40,572 nt of DNA from Spirochaeta sp. (GTDB lineage Bacteria > Spirochaetota > Spirochaetia > DSM-27196 > Alkalispirochaetaceae): positions 1 through 40,572 of the forward strand of contig JAQIBO010000311.1 in assembly GCA_027859055.1 (NCBI GenBank), given 5' to 3'. Below, in pieces: positions 16,010 through 24,336 of this stretch; position 1 is the stretch's first letter, and every line of letters starts with the position of its first letter. The notes beneath the pieces are model-generated. The model had not been told where the DNA came from. It worked only from the letters and a program-made list of their open reading frames with translations, and did not search any database. Position numbers and translations under genes: made by a program.

Positions 16010-16954
16010 ATGGTGAAGGAAACAATCGTACTGGCAATTGGCGGAAACTCGCTCATTCTGGATCCAAAAAACGTAACGGTACCGGCGCAATACGAGGCCG
16101 CGTATGAGACCGCGCTTCATCTGGTCCCGTTACTGAAAGAAGGGCACAACCTGGCGATCGTCCATGGAAACGGACCTCAAGTCGGCTTTATCCTCCGTCG
16201 CGCCGAGATAGCCAAACCCTTTCTGCACATGGTCCCTCTGGACTCGTGCGTAGCCGATACCCAGGGAGCGTTGGGGTATGGTATTCAGACCGCGTTGAGA
16301 AACGCCCTCGTCGAGGCAGGCACCGCCCGGTCCGTCTGTACCGTCGTAACTGAGGTCATCGTGGATAAGGACGACCCGTCGTTTAAAAACCCGTCCAAGC
16401 CGATCGGCAGTTTTATGGAAGCAGAGGAAGCTGAGGAACACCGGAACACCGACGGATGGTCTGTCGTGGAAGATGCCGGCCGGGGATGGCGCCGCGTGGT
16501 GCCGTCACCGATTCCCCGCGAGATAATGGAGCTGGATGTGATCCGCACGCTGGTAACCTCCGGTACCGTTGCCGTCGCTGCCGGTGGTGGTGGAATCCCC
16601 GTCATACAGAACACCGACGGCACCTGTACCGGGATTGAGGCGGTGATAGACAAGGACCTGGCCGCCAGTCTCCTCGCCCGCCAACTCAACGCGGACCGCT
16701 TCATCATTTCAACCGCCGTCGAGAAAGTTTACCTGAATTTTGGAACACCGGATCAGAAGGCGCTTGAGACGGTGACGATAGCCGAAGCCGAGGAGTACAT
16801 CCGGGCGGGACACTTTGCGCCGGGAAGCATGCTGCCCAAGATTGAAGCGGCGGTCGCGTTTGTCCAGGCTACCGGAAAAGAGGCGGTCATCACCAATCCG
16901 CCAAATCTCTCCCGCGCGGTGGCGGGAGACGCGGGAACGCACATCGTCCCGTAA
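16010..16954 (+). CDS. arcC: Carbamate kinase
   Basis: 314 residues, full length. Motifs of the amino-acid-kinase fold specific for carbamate kinase: LAIGGNSL at the start, IVHGNGPQVG, AAGGGGIPVI near residue 190, IDKDLAASLLA and the C-terminal FAPGSMLPKIEAA. It transfers phosphate from carbamoyl phosphate to ADP, giving ATP, CO2 and ammonia. Placed 20 bp after the molybdenum hydroxylase with GGAGG before the ATG, it most likely works at the end of purine or ureide breakdown, where carbamoyl phosphate is the energy-yielding product. Converges with the transporter ATPase gene only 9 bp away. Confidence 0.96.
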   Translation: MVKETIVLAIGGNSLILDPKNVTVPAQYEAAYETALHLVPLLKEGHNLAIVHGNGPQVGFILRRAEIAKPFLHMVPLDSCVADTQGALGYGIQTALRNALVEAGTARSVCTVVTEVIVDKDDPSFKNPSKPIGSFMEAEEAEEHRNTDGWSVVEDAGRGWRRVVPSPIPREIMELDVIRTLVTSGTVAVAAGGGGIPVIQNTDGTCTGIEAVIDKDLAASLLARQLNADRFIISTAVEKVYLNFGTPDQKALETVTIAEAEEYIRAGHFAPGSMLPKIEAAVAFVQATGKEAVITNPPNLSRAVAGDAGTHIVP

Positions 16955-16963
16955 GGGCGTCGG

Positions 16964-18529
16964 CTACTCGCAGCCCGGACCAACCGGTACTGCTTCCTCG
17001 GGAGGTGTGAGCCCGGCCATCAGAAGACCGAGGTACTGAACCGTTGTCTCGTCGCGTTTGGAGATCGCCATAATCCGGCCTTCGTACATAACCGCGATCC
17101 GGTCGGAGAGACTGAACAGCTCATCCAGGTCCTCGGAAATAAGGAGTATCGCCGTTCCGTTATCGCGCTGGACCAGCAGACGCTCGCGGATGTACTCCGA
17201 GGCTCCGATATCAACTCCCCGGGTAGGCTGGCTTGCGATCAGCACGCGCGGCTTGCGGGAGAGTTCCCGCGCCATAATAACCTTCTGAATATTGCCACCC
17301 GAGAGATTCCGTATCGGCGTTTCCAGGCTCGGCGTTTTTACCTTGAAATCCTCCACCAGGCGCCGCGCATGGGCTTCCATCTTCCGGAACCGGAGAAAAA
17401 TACCGGACCGAAACGCCGCATCGGCGTGATCGTGGAGGAACACGTTCTCCTGCACGGTAAAGTCCTTTATCGCACCATCCTGCATGCGCTCCTCGGGGAT
17501 CATCGCCACGCCATGATCTATGCGTTTGTTCAGTTTTTCGTCGGTAATTTCAATACCGTCAAGAACGATTTTGCCGGCGGTTACCGGCCGGACGCCGATC
17601 AACGCCTCCGCAAGCTCCCGTTGACCGTTTCCCGCGACACCGGCAATACCGAGAATCTCGCCGGCGTGAAGATCAAATGACACGCCCGCGACAACCTCCG
17701 TCCCCCGATCGCCGTACACGTGGAGGTCGTGAACGGTCAGTTTTTCCTCACCGGCGGAGGATTCGCGGGGCACGATCTCCTTCAGTTCACGACCGACCAT
17801 CATCCGCACCAGTTCGTCGCGGTCGAGACAGTCGGCATCCCTGGTCCCCATGAAATGACCGTCGCGCAGCACGGAGACGCGGGTGCTCAGGGAGGTCACC
17901 TCGTGCAGTTTATGCGAGATAAATACCAGCCCGTGTCCCTCGGCAACAAGGTTGCGAAGAACCCCAAACAGGTCATCTACCTCCTGTGGCGTCAAAACCG
18001 CCGTTGGTTCGTCCAGAATAATGATACTCGCGCCGAGATAGAGCGCCTTGATGATCTCAACCCGTTGCTGTTCACCCACCGAAAGATGGGCTACAAGATC
18101 ATCCGGGTCCACTCGCAGGCAATACTCCTCCGAGAGCGCCCGGATCCGCTCCGATACAACATCCAGATCGAGAAAAGCGCCTCTGCTGGAGGGCTGTCCG
18201 AGGGCAACGTTCTGCGCCACCGTCATCGTGGGAACGAGCATGAAATGCTGATGGATCATCCCGATACCCGCCCGTATCGCATCGGCGGGTGAATGAAACG
18301 AGAGGTCGCGCCCGTCAATGCAGATCGTACCCTCATCGGGACGGAGCATGCCGTACAACATCTTCATGAGGGTGCTCTTGCCTGCACCGTTCTCGCCCAA
18401 CAAAGAGTGAACCTCGCCGCCTTTGACGTCAAAGTCTATGTGATTGCACGCAAGAACACCGGGAAACGCTTTCACTATCCCCTTCATCTCAACGTGCGAA
18501 ACGGTTACCTGCTTCACAGGGTTTTTCAT
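16964..18529 (-). CDS. Nucleoside/purine ABC transporter ATPase (two nucleotide-binding domains)
   Basis: 521 residues with two ABC cassettes. First: Walker A GENGAGKST, Q-loop HQHFMLVPTMTV, signature LSVGEQQ, Walker B IIILDEPTAVL. Second: GVAGNGQRE in place of Walker A, signature LSGGNIQK, and ASQPTRGVDIGA where the usual Walker B glutamate is replaced (Q). This degenerate second site is normal for the NupO/RbsA-like class serving BMP transporters. It is the last gene of the four-gene operon, ribosome binding site GGAGGAG upstream. A 14-bp hairpin lies between it and the binding-protein gene. Confidence 0.95.
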   Translation of the reverse strand: MKNPVKQVTVSHVEMKGIVKAFPGVLACNHIDFDVKGGEVHSLLGENGAGKSTLMKMLYGMLRPDEGTICIDGRDLSFHSPADAIRAGIGMIHQHFMLVPTMTVAQNVALGQPSSRGAFLDLDVVSERIRALSEEYCLRVDPDDLVAHLSVGEQQRVEIIKALYLGASIIILDEPTAVLTPQEVDDLFGVLRNLVAEGHGLVFISHKLHEVTSLSTRVSVLRDGHFMGTRDADCLDRDELVRMMVGRELKEIVPRESSAGEEKLTVHDLHVYGDRGTEVVAGVSFDLHAGEILGIAGVAGNGQRELAEALIGVRPVTAGKIVLDGIEITDEKLNKRIDHGVAMIPEERMQDGAIKDFTVQENVFLHDHADAAFRSGIFLRFRKMEAHARRLVEDFKVKTPSLETPIRNLSGGNIQKVIMARELSRKPRVLIASQPTRGVDIGASEYIRERLLVQRDNGTAILLISEDLDELFSLSDRIAVMYEGRIMAISKRDETTVQYLGLLMAGLTPPEEAVPVGPGCE

Positions 18530-18554
18530 CGACGTCTCCTCCAGACAGCGTGCA

Positions 18555-18587
18555 GGAGGTTTATCGGGTGTATCCCGATAAACCTCC
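18555..18587 (-). terminator. Strong intercistronic hairpin between binding protein and ATPase genes
   Basis: GGAGGTTTATCGGG (18555-18568), loop TGTAT, CCCGATAAACCTCC (18574-18587): a perfect 14-bp stem. There is no U-tract after it on the transcribed strand, so it is more likely an mRNA-stabilising or partial termination element that keeps the binding protein in excess over the ATPase than a full terminator. Confidence 0.7.
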
Positions 18588-18610
18588 CCACCGTGATACC
18601 CGGTAGCCGA

Positions 18611-19615
18611 CTACGGCTGCGCCTGGATCTCTCCGCTCTTGATCCCTTCTATCGCCGCCTCGGCAGCTTCCATTGCGTCCGCGGGAATATCGACCTGCGG
18701 ATTAAACGCCATTTTCAGTCCGTCGTTGGCAAAGGTCAAAACGTAGGCCTGACCACCAAGCTCACCTGTCTCACGATTGGCGATAATTTCGCGCAGCATG
18801 CCCGTCCAGTCGTAGACCTGGGAGGCCACGACCAGCTCAGGGGCAAGATCGGTCTGGTCCGCCTGCGTTCCAAACCAGTAGACCCCGCCGCTCTCCTGCG
18901 CTGCTCCGATGGACCCGACAACGGACTGGGAGGAGCCGGTAAGCGCGTCCGCACCGTTGGCGATATGCGTGCTCGCCGCGGCGGTCATCGCTGCGACGTC
19001 GGAAAAGCTCTGCGTCCACGACTGGGAGACACCCACGTCCGGTCGCGTCGAGTTTACGCCGTTGACGAATCCGTCTATGTAGGTTTTTGCATCACCAACT
19101 TCAACGGGACCGGTCACGCCCACCTGACCACTGCGCGTCATCATCGCGGCCAGGACCCCGTTCACGTATCCGCCCTGTTCCGCCGCGGCGGTGTAGGCGT
19201 ACACGTTGGACAACCCGTAGGTATTCACATCGGTACCCCATGCAAAGACGGTATCGGGAAAGTCCGGAGCAATTTCCTGGATAGAAGAACCGTACTGGGA
19301 CCCGTGTCCGATCACGATATCGTATCCCTGACTCGCGTAATCCCGGATCGCGGCGGCTGCATCGGGAACTACGAACATGTTTTCCGAATATGCCAGCTGC
19401 AACGCGGATTCTCCGCCCATCTCTTCCTGGATCGTCATGAGCGCGCCCCACATCGACTGGCTGAACGCCACATCGTTGGTTGCGCTGGGCATGACAACGG
19501 CGATGCGCAGCGCACCATCATTCGCGGGTGCGGCTTCCTGACTTCCGCCGGCAAATACCACACCGACGAGACCAACCATGAGAACGACAGCAACTACGAT
19601 TCTGCTTCTTTTCAT
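18611..19615 (-). CDS. BMP-family nucleoside/purine-binding protein
   Basis: 334 residues. Signal peptide (RSRIVVAVVLMVGLVGVVFA) and mature start GGSQEAAPAND, the form common in spirochaetal binding proteins; there is no lipobox cysteine, so it should be soluble in the periplasm. The BMP (PnrA/TmpC) fold is seen in IAVVMPSATNDVAFSQSMW, QGYDIVIGHGSQYG, NVYAYTAAAEQGGYVNGVLA, VGVTGPVEVGD and VYWFGTQADQTD. BMP proteins bind nucleosides or related purines for the adjacent ABC transporter. Ribosome binding site AAGGAG. The gene is third in the operon, flanked by hairpins on both sides. Confidence 0.95.
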   Translation of the reverse strand: MKRSRIVVAVVLMVGLVGVVFAGGSQEAAPANDGALRIAVVMPSATNDVAFSQSMWGALMTIQEEMGGESALQLAYSENMFVVPDAAAAIRDYASQGYDIVIGHGSQYGSSIQEIAPDFPDTVFAWGTDVNTYGLSNVYAYTAAAEQGGYVNGVLAAMMTRSGQVGVTGPVEVGDAKTYIDGFVNGVNSTRPDVGVSQSWTQSFSDVAAMTAAASTHIANGADALTGSSQSVVGSIGAAQESGGVYWFGTQADQTDLAPELVVASQVYDWTGMLREIIANRETGELGGQAYVLTFANDGLKMAFNPQVDIPADAMEAAEAAIEGIKSGEIQAQP

Positions 19616-19638
19616 CCGAGAACTCCTTTTGGAAGCGG

Positions 19639-19683
19639 GCGTGACCGCGTGGCGGTCACGCTATATTCAGGATCAACGATCCT
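19639..19683 (-). repeat. Two tandem hairpins upstream of binding-protein gene
   Basis: GCGTGACCGC-GTG-GCGGTCACGC (19639-19661, 10-bp stem) and AGGATC-AAC-GATCCT (19669-19683, 6-bp stem) lie between the second permease and the binding-protein gene. They could protect the 5' end of a processed binding-protein mRNA or regulate its translation. Confidence 0.55.
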
Positions 19684-19731
19684 TAGAAACCATCTGTAGT
19701 TCCGGTCGTCTCCCGCGTTGCCGGATTCTTC

Positions 19732-20664
19732 TCAATTCTCACCTCGGAAAAACTGTTTGTTCAGCGCCGCGGGCTGCTTTCCGCGATTGACGCTGACCGT
19801 CAGCACGACGATCGTCAGTATGTACGGAATCATGACCGCCAGACTGGCTGGAATATCGACCCCCAGCACCTGAAGCCAGATTTGGGCGGAGTTGGCAAAA
19901 CTGAATAACAGGGCGCCTCCCATCACGCCGATCGGACTCCAACCGCCAAAATACACCAGCGCAACCGCGATAAAACCCTGACCCGCGGTAATATTGTCCT
20001 GGAACAGGTTGGAAATCGAAATTGAGATGGAAGCTCCCGCAACGCCGGCAAGCGCCGCCCCGATACACACGCTCAAATACCGGATCTTATTCACGCTGAT
20101 ACCCACGGAATCCGCCGCCCCCGGGTTCTGGCCCACCGCCTTGATCTTGAGACCGAGGGTGGTCTTTTCCAGTATAAGCCAGGAAACGGGAACCAGAAGA
20201 AACGCGCCGTATACCAGCAGTGTATTTTCAAACAGGATCGGACCAAAGAACGGAATATCCGCAAGCAGCGGAATCCTGACCCGCCGAAATCCTGATACCG
20301 TCTGGACCGTCCCCACCAGCGCCTTAAAAAGCAGGCTGGAGAGGCCAAGCCCGAAAATCTGCAGACCGATACCGCTGATACCCTGTTGCGCTTTAAAGGT
20401 GACGCTGACAACGGACATCAGCAACCCCATAAGCAAGCCGACAAGAATCGCGACAATGAGACCAAGCCAGATATTACCGGTCAGCAGAACGGTATAAAAC
20501 GCAAAAAACGCACTCAGGAGCATAATACCGTCAACGCCAAGGTTTACGACGCCGGAAAGCTGGGAAAACGTCTCCCCCAGAGAGGCGTAGAGAAATGGCG
20601 TGGCGAGACTCAGCATCGTTCGGAGGACTCCTCCAAGAACGTCGAAGGTAAAGATGTCTCTCAT
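19732..20664 (-). CDS. Nucleoside/purine ABC transporter permease (NupQ-like)
   Basis: 310 residues, mostly membrane helices. Features of the BMP-transporter permease family: FLYASLGETFSQLSGVVNLGVDGIML, FKAQQGISGIGLQIFGLGLSSL, LKIKAVGQNPGAADSVGISV and the C-terminal GWSPIGVMGGALLFSF. It forms the channel with the longer permease encoded just upstream, with which it shares an ATGA overlap (20661-20664). Second gene of the operon; the binding-protein gene follows after 116 bp containing two hairpins. Confidence 0.94.
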   Translation of the reverse strand: MRDIFTFDVLGGVLRTMLSLATPFLYASLGETFSQLSGVVNLGVDGIMLLSAFFAFYTVLLTGNIWLGLIVAILVGLLMGLLMSVVSVTFKAQQGISGIGLQIFGLGLSSLLFKALVGTVQTVSGFRRVRIPLLADIPFFGPILFENTLLVYGAFLLVPVSWLILEKTTLGLKIKAVGQNPGAADSVGISVNKIRYLSVCIGAALAGVAGASISISISNLFQDNITAGQGFIAVALVYFGGWSPIGVMGGALLFSFANSAQIWLQVLGVDIPASLAVMIPYILTIVVLTVSVNRGKQPAALNKQFFRGEN

Positions 20665-21797
20665 GCGTGGTCATCCTTTAACGCTGCGGTCAACCCGATC
20701 CGACGTTTCTTGATGATCTGTTGGATGCCCAGTGTGGATCCCGAGACAAACAGCACCACGAGGCCGAGAATCGCCTGAATCAGAGCGGAGGGCACCTGTA
20801 CGGCGCGTTGCATCGTATTGGCGCCCACCAGAAGTCCCCCGAAGAGGATGGACGCGGGAATCAATCCCAGGGGATGCAGACTGCCGAGCAGGGCGGCCAC
20901 GATTCCCGTGAAACCGAACCCACCGGTAAAACCCTCGAGGATGCGCCGGTGAACACCCAGAATCTCGATGATCCCCGCCAGGCCGGCGAGTCCCCCTGCC
21001 AGTGTCATCGACAGCGCCTGGTTTACGCGCACGTTGATTGCGGAATAGAGCGACGCCTGCGGATTAAGACCAACCGCACGAATTTCGAAGCCGATCGTAG
21101 TGCGCCACAAAAAGACGTACACAACGATCGCCATGAGAAGCGCAACGTACACACCGGAGTGCATCAGGGTCTGAGGAACGATGCGGCTTAACCAGGAATT
21201 TTCCGGCAAGCGCGCGGTCTGCGCGAGAAATGTCCCCGCGCTGCGTGCTTCCGGATCCATCAGGGGACCGGAAAGAAGAAAGTTCATGAACTGCAGCGCG
21301 ATATGATTCATCATAATCGTACTGAGAATCTCATTCACCTTGTAACGCGCCTTCAGGTAACCCGGTATAAAGCCCCAGAACGCCCCCGCAAGAAAACCGG
21401 CTGCCATACACACGGGAACAAGAATGATGCCGGGCGCCTCCGGCATGGAGAACGCCACTACCGTACCGGCCAGAGCTCCCATGATGATCTGGCCCTCACC
21501 GCCGATATTGATCACGCTCGCCTTGAAGGCGATACAGATACCGAGACCAACCAGCAATAACGGGGTTGCCTTGACCAGACTCTGGTACCAACCACTGCTC
21601 GAGCCAAACGCACCGCGAAACATGGCGCCATAGGCGGTGAGCGGGTTAACCCGCAGTATGAGGAGTACAACTGCACTGATAACCAGCGCGACAAGCACGC
21701 CAAGAAAGGGAAACAGGGTTCGCAGACCCAGTTCAAATCCCGATCCCTGCGCCAGCGCGTTCCTGAGACTCCGCGGTTTTCCTCGCTTTTCCTTCAA
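20661..21797 (-). CDS. Nucleoside/purine ABC transporter permease (NupP-like)
   Basis: 378 residues, first gene of the operon. Basic N-terminus, then helices with family motifs: LVKATPLLLVGLGICIAFKA, INIGGEGQIIMGALAGT, YKVNEILSTIMMNHIA, EIRAVGLNPQASLYSAINV and GFTGIVAALLGSLHPLG. Length and motifs match the longer of the two permeases in NupOPQ/Bmp transporters. The start codon is TTG at 21797 with GGGAGG 5 nt upstream. No promoter hexamers are convincing in the upstream region. Confidence 0.94.
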   Translation of the reverse strand: MKEKRGKPRSLRNALAQGSGFELGLRTLFPFLGVLVALVISAVVLLILRVNPLTAYGAMFRGAFGSSSGWYQSLVKATPLLLVGLGICIAFKASVINIGGEGQIIMGALAGTVVAFSMPEAPGIILVPVCMAAGFLAGAFWGFIPGYLKARYKVNEILSTIMMNHIALQFMNFLLSGPLMDPEARSAGTFLAQTARLPENSWLSRIVPQTLMHSGVYVALLMAIVVYVFLWRTTIGFEIRAVGLNPQASLYSAINVRVNQALSMTLAGGLAGLAGIIEILGVHRRILEGFTGGFGFTGIVAALLGSLHPLGLIPASILFGGLLVGANTMQRAVQVPSALIQAILGLVVLFVSGSTLGIQQIIKKRRIGLTAALKDDHA

Positions 21798-22417
21798 GGA
21801 TGCCTCCCTATACTACCCGGAGACGGAGTAACACCGGTAACGCGACGGGTCGTTCGTTTACGTAGAACATAAGTGTTATCGAGATTCTAGTGTTGGTTTG
21901 GCCTGCCGTCAATCAAAAAATTCCAGGAGTGCTAATTTTTGATCTATTTGCTCGCCAATCCTGCGTAGACACCTCGACCACGAGGAACACGCGTCCGCTG
22001 CGTCAACCGGGAAAGCGCAAACGCACCGGTAGCCGCCGTCCCCAACCAGCGATGCAATGTGAACTGCGCCCAAACGTCAAGACAGAATTTTCAACCGGTT
22101 TAAGGAATTTCCTCCCCCGGTAATCTCCCGAATGGGCCCCTCGTGCCCGGCTTCCGAAAATACGAATCGTCTCAATGCCGAACCGGTCCTGGAATTCGTT
22201 TCTTCGTCGTTTCAGGTATTCTACCGGATCAATCATCGACCGTTGGAAGGGGAAGGTAATCGGTGACCACAAACAAGTGGGGCGCCGGTCCCGATTTCCG
22301 GGCAGAAGTACGACTCCTGGATCGTATAGACGAAGCGCTCCTTAAGGTCCCTCTGAATAGTCGTGCTCCTCGAAAGGAGCCTTCGCAATAATTCCGGGTC
22401 TAGGGTAGATTTGAATC
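21798..22417. other. Intergenic region with decayed toxin-antitoxin material
   Basis: 620 bp between the nucleoside transporter operon and the RelE-type gene. It holds a nucleotidyltransferase fragment (22123-22236) and a short hairpin GCTCCT-CGAA-AGGAGC at 22365-22380. A stretch at 22245-22285 (TAATCGGTGACCACAAAC) recurs nearly unchanged at 23599-23616, evidence of an old duplication. The rest shows no coherent frame. Confidence 0.5.
22123..22236 (-). pseudogene. MNT-type minimal nucleotidyltransferase fragment (copy 1)
   Basis: 38 codons: MIDPVEYLKRRRNEFQDRFG, then IETIRIFGSRARGAHSGD. This is the start of a minimal nucleotidyltransferase (the antitoxin of HEPN/MNT modules), including the FGSRARG motif. 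The SDIDL aspartates that should follow are lost: after HSGD the frame runs into unrelated sequence. No HEPN partner follows. Confidence 0.6.
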
Positions 22418-22669
22418 GTGAAGTATGACGTCGAGATCAAACCTCGAGCGATTAAGGATCTCCGTAGGATAAATACGGATCAGGCAACAAAAATTGCCAA
22501 TTCATTGGAAGGCCTTCGGGATGGTTTGCGAGGCGACGTGAAAAAGTTAACGAATCACACGCCGGAGTACAGGTTGCGAGTCGGCACGTACCGAGTCTTG
22601 TTTGAGATTGTCGAACCCGACTGCGTGGTCGTATATCGGATAGTACATCGACGAGAGGCATACCGGTGA
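22418..22669 (+). CDS. RelE/ParE-family toxin
   Basis: 83 residues. MKYDVEIKPRAIKDLRRI opens the RelE/ParE fold; KKLTNHTPEYRLRVGTYRVLFEIV and VYRIVHRREAYR carry the conserved arginines of this family of ribosome-dependent mRNases or gyrase inhibitors. Start GTG at 22418, with a TAGATT box 6 nt upstream and no clear ribosome binding site. Gene order is toxin first, antitoxin second, as in several relBE/higBA variants. It appears complete and lies between two decayed MNT fragments. Confidence 0.88.
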   Translation: MKYDVEIKPRAIKDLRRINTDQATKIANSLEGLRDGLRGDVKKLTNHTPEYRLRVGTYRVLFEIVEPDCVVVYRIVHRREAYR

Positions 22670-22680
22670 TAGGAGGGTCT

Positions 22681-22875
22681 ATGGAACTGCATCCCCAGGT
22701 ACTCGAAAAAGACGGAAAGAAAGAGTTCGTAATCCTGCCGTACGAGGAGTATGAACGGATCGCGGAAACTCTGAATGACTACGATGATCTACGGGAATTG
22801 CGGGAGGCGAAGAGTCAAGAGTCCGATGCCGCGACCCGATCGCTGACTGACGTACGAGGGGCGCTGGGGATTTAG
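22681..22875 (+). CDS. Phd/YefM-like antitoxin of RelE-type toxin
   Basis: 64 residues: MELHPQVLEKDGKKEFVILPYEEYERIAETLNDYDDLRELREA, then SQESDAATRSLTDVRGALGI. The KKEFVILPYEEYERI segment is typical of short antitoxins paired with RelE/ParE toxins (prevent-host-death-like), and the acidic tail should neutralise the toxin. AGGAGGG stands just upstream of the ATG at 22681; a GTG at 22666 overlapping the toxin stop is in frame but less likely. Confidence 0.85.
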   Translation: MELHPQVLEKDGKKEFVILPYEEYERIAETLNDYDDLRELREAKSQESDAATRSLTDVRGALGI

Positions 22876-22877
22876 TT

Positions 22878-22952
22878 AACCCTCGAAGTCCCTGTGTCCG
22901 AATGGGTCTTGCCGAACTGGTCATGGAACTCGTTCCTTCGCCGTTTCAGATT
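22878..22952 (-). pseudogene. MNT nucleotidyltransferase fragment (copy 2, internal deletion)
   Basis: 25 codons: NLKRRRNEFHDQFGKTHSDTGTS. Compared with copy 1 (LKRRRNEFQDRFG ... GAHSGD) the stretch between FG and HSD, which includes the catalytic GSRARG, is missing. The two copies are also similar at DNA level (CTGAAACGRCGAAGRAACGA), so they descend from one gene or from close relatives. Confidence 0.5.
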
Positions 22953-23064
22953 ATCGCCAGACGTTGAGGTACGGAACACCACGAGTCGCAAACACCTCCG
23001 GCATCAGGCAGGAGCTCGAAACTGCCCATCGCCGCGTTCCACATAGACGATAGTCTCGGTGCAG

Positions 23065-23199
23065 GACGTCAGCTTGTTTGAGAATGGCGCGAACTAAACC
23101 TTCGGGAATATCCTCGGGATGGTTTGGAATCGTTGTACCAATACTGACCGAAGATCCAGCTCTCCCGGTCTTTGGGGTAAGTAAGAAATGCGCCCAAGG
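23065..23199 (-). pseudogene. HicA-like toxin fragment
   Basis: The frame WAHFLLTPKTGRAG ... TTIPNHPEDIPEGLVRAILKQADV matches the C-terminal half of HicA mRNA interferases, where the pattern is GSH-x-hydrophobic ... VPNHPGKDIPKGTLRSILKQA. The N-terminal helix and the catalytic histidine region are not intact. No HicB partner is recognisable next to it. Confidence 0.45.
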
Positions 23200-23431
23200 T
23201 GTCGCCCCGAAGGGGCTCGAGAAATCCGGAGTGGTTGAGTTTCTTCGGTACCGTTGAATACGGCGATTTTTCGGCAGTAACATATTGGGCAGGAGATCTT
23301 GGTGGCTACAGGACCGTTATGACGTGCCCGCTGCGTTCAGTCACAACATATCCCCTGCCGATCTCCGGTTCATACGACGGACGTTGTTGAACCATTTCTG
23401 CCGAATGGAAGATGCTTTCAGAGCGTCTCGC

Positions 23432-23551
23432 CAAAGCCCCCGGGTTGCACGGGAGTCGATCGTGATCAGCCCCGCAGGTTACGGACTGCACTGGCCTGTG
23501 GTTGACGAAGACCTTTCAGTGGATGGCATCCTCAGAGACTTTGGGGCGTAG
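23432..23551 (+). pseudogene. DUF2442-like fragment
   Basis: QSPRVARESIVISPAGYGLHWPVVDEDLSVDGILRDFGA ends like DUF2442 proteins, whose C-terminus is a GxGxHWPxLDEDLSVxGLL pattern. DUF2442 occurs with small DUF4160 or toxin-like partners. The upstream part of the frame is not recognisable. The rest of 22953-23782 holds only the HicA fragment and a duplicated stretch at 23599-23616 (see the intergenic entry at 21.8 kb). Confidence 0.45.
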
Positions 23552-23782
23552 TTTTATCGATCCAGGCTACGGATAATCTCTGGCAAGTCGTGGGGAGGTA
23601 ATCGGCGACCACAAACGTGTGGGATGTAGCGTATTGGGACATCCGACCCGCTGATACGCTCAAACCGGCACAAACGTTTTTTGCGTCGACTATGAGCCAC
23701 TGGAGGCCGCTTGCAGCGCCCCGTCGGCGTACCATGGCTCCGCCGGCCCAACCCAGGTGAGTACGACACTGGCCATACGGTA

Positions 23783-24331
23783 TCACTCCTCTGGGCGCAA
23801 TTCGGCCACTCTTGAGGCGGAGCGGCCGTCGATTTCGTCCTGGGCCTGTTGGGCAAGGCGGTACGCCTCCGCGGCGACGCGCATATCCGCAGCGGAGGGA
23901 GAACCGGGGGCGTGGGCCGCGTTCAGTACCACGCGTGCCTTCTTGAGGGTGGCTGACGGGTCCCCTGGTACGGGGTCGAGGTCAACCCCGATTCGGCCGC
24001 CGGTGGCTACCACTTCTCCCTCCGGCCCGCGAGCGGTATCGTACATGACCGGAGTGGTAGCATAGGGGCCGAGAGTGCGCGCGTGTGAACGCTCATGGTG
24101 GCGCACCTCACCGTCGCGAAGCCGTGCTTCCGGCGAAAGAACCACCTCGTAATCCTGTGAGCTCCGCCGGATCGCTTGATCATCGGAACCCAGGGAAATG
24201 ACGATCACCGACTCTTTGCGAGGAGCCGATGCGGTGCCTTGCGCGGCGTGGTGGTTTGCTGATGTGCCGGCCGGTGTGGGCGTGCGATGGGGTGACGCAC
24301 TGCCCACGCCGAAATCGTAAACGACCCGCAT
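23783..24331 (-). CDS. SprA-related putative metallopeptidase (CJM1_0395-like)
   Basis: 182 residues. The second half fits the SprA-related / CJM1_0395 putative metalloprotease family: LRDGEVRHHERSHARTLGPY contains the zinc-type motif H79-E80-R-S-H83, followed by the family's GPEGEVVATGGRIGVDLDPVPGDPSATLKKARVVLNAA, APGSPSAADMRVAAEAYRLA. The first ~55 residues are low-complexity and poorly conserved; there is no signal peptide. Substrate and role are unknown. Directly followed on the minus-strand side by debris, and preceded 5 bp upstream by small membrane genes. Confidence 0.85.
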   Translation of the reverse strand: MRVVYDFGVGSASPHRTPTPAGTSANHHAAQGTASAPRKESVIVISLGSDDQAIRRSSQDYEVVLSPEARLRDGEVRHHERSHARTLGPYATTPVMYDTARGPEGEVVATGGRIGVDLDPVPGDPSATLKKARVVLNAAHAPGSPSAADMRVAAEAYRLAQQAQDEIDGRSASRVAELRPEE

Positions 24332-24336
24332 GTCAG

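Noticed and set aside
18293..19699. 468-codon plus-strand frame opposite the binding-protein gene
   Set aside because: The minus frame encodes a complete BMP protein with signal peptide; the plus frame has no recognisable domain.
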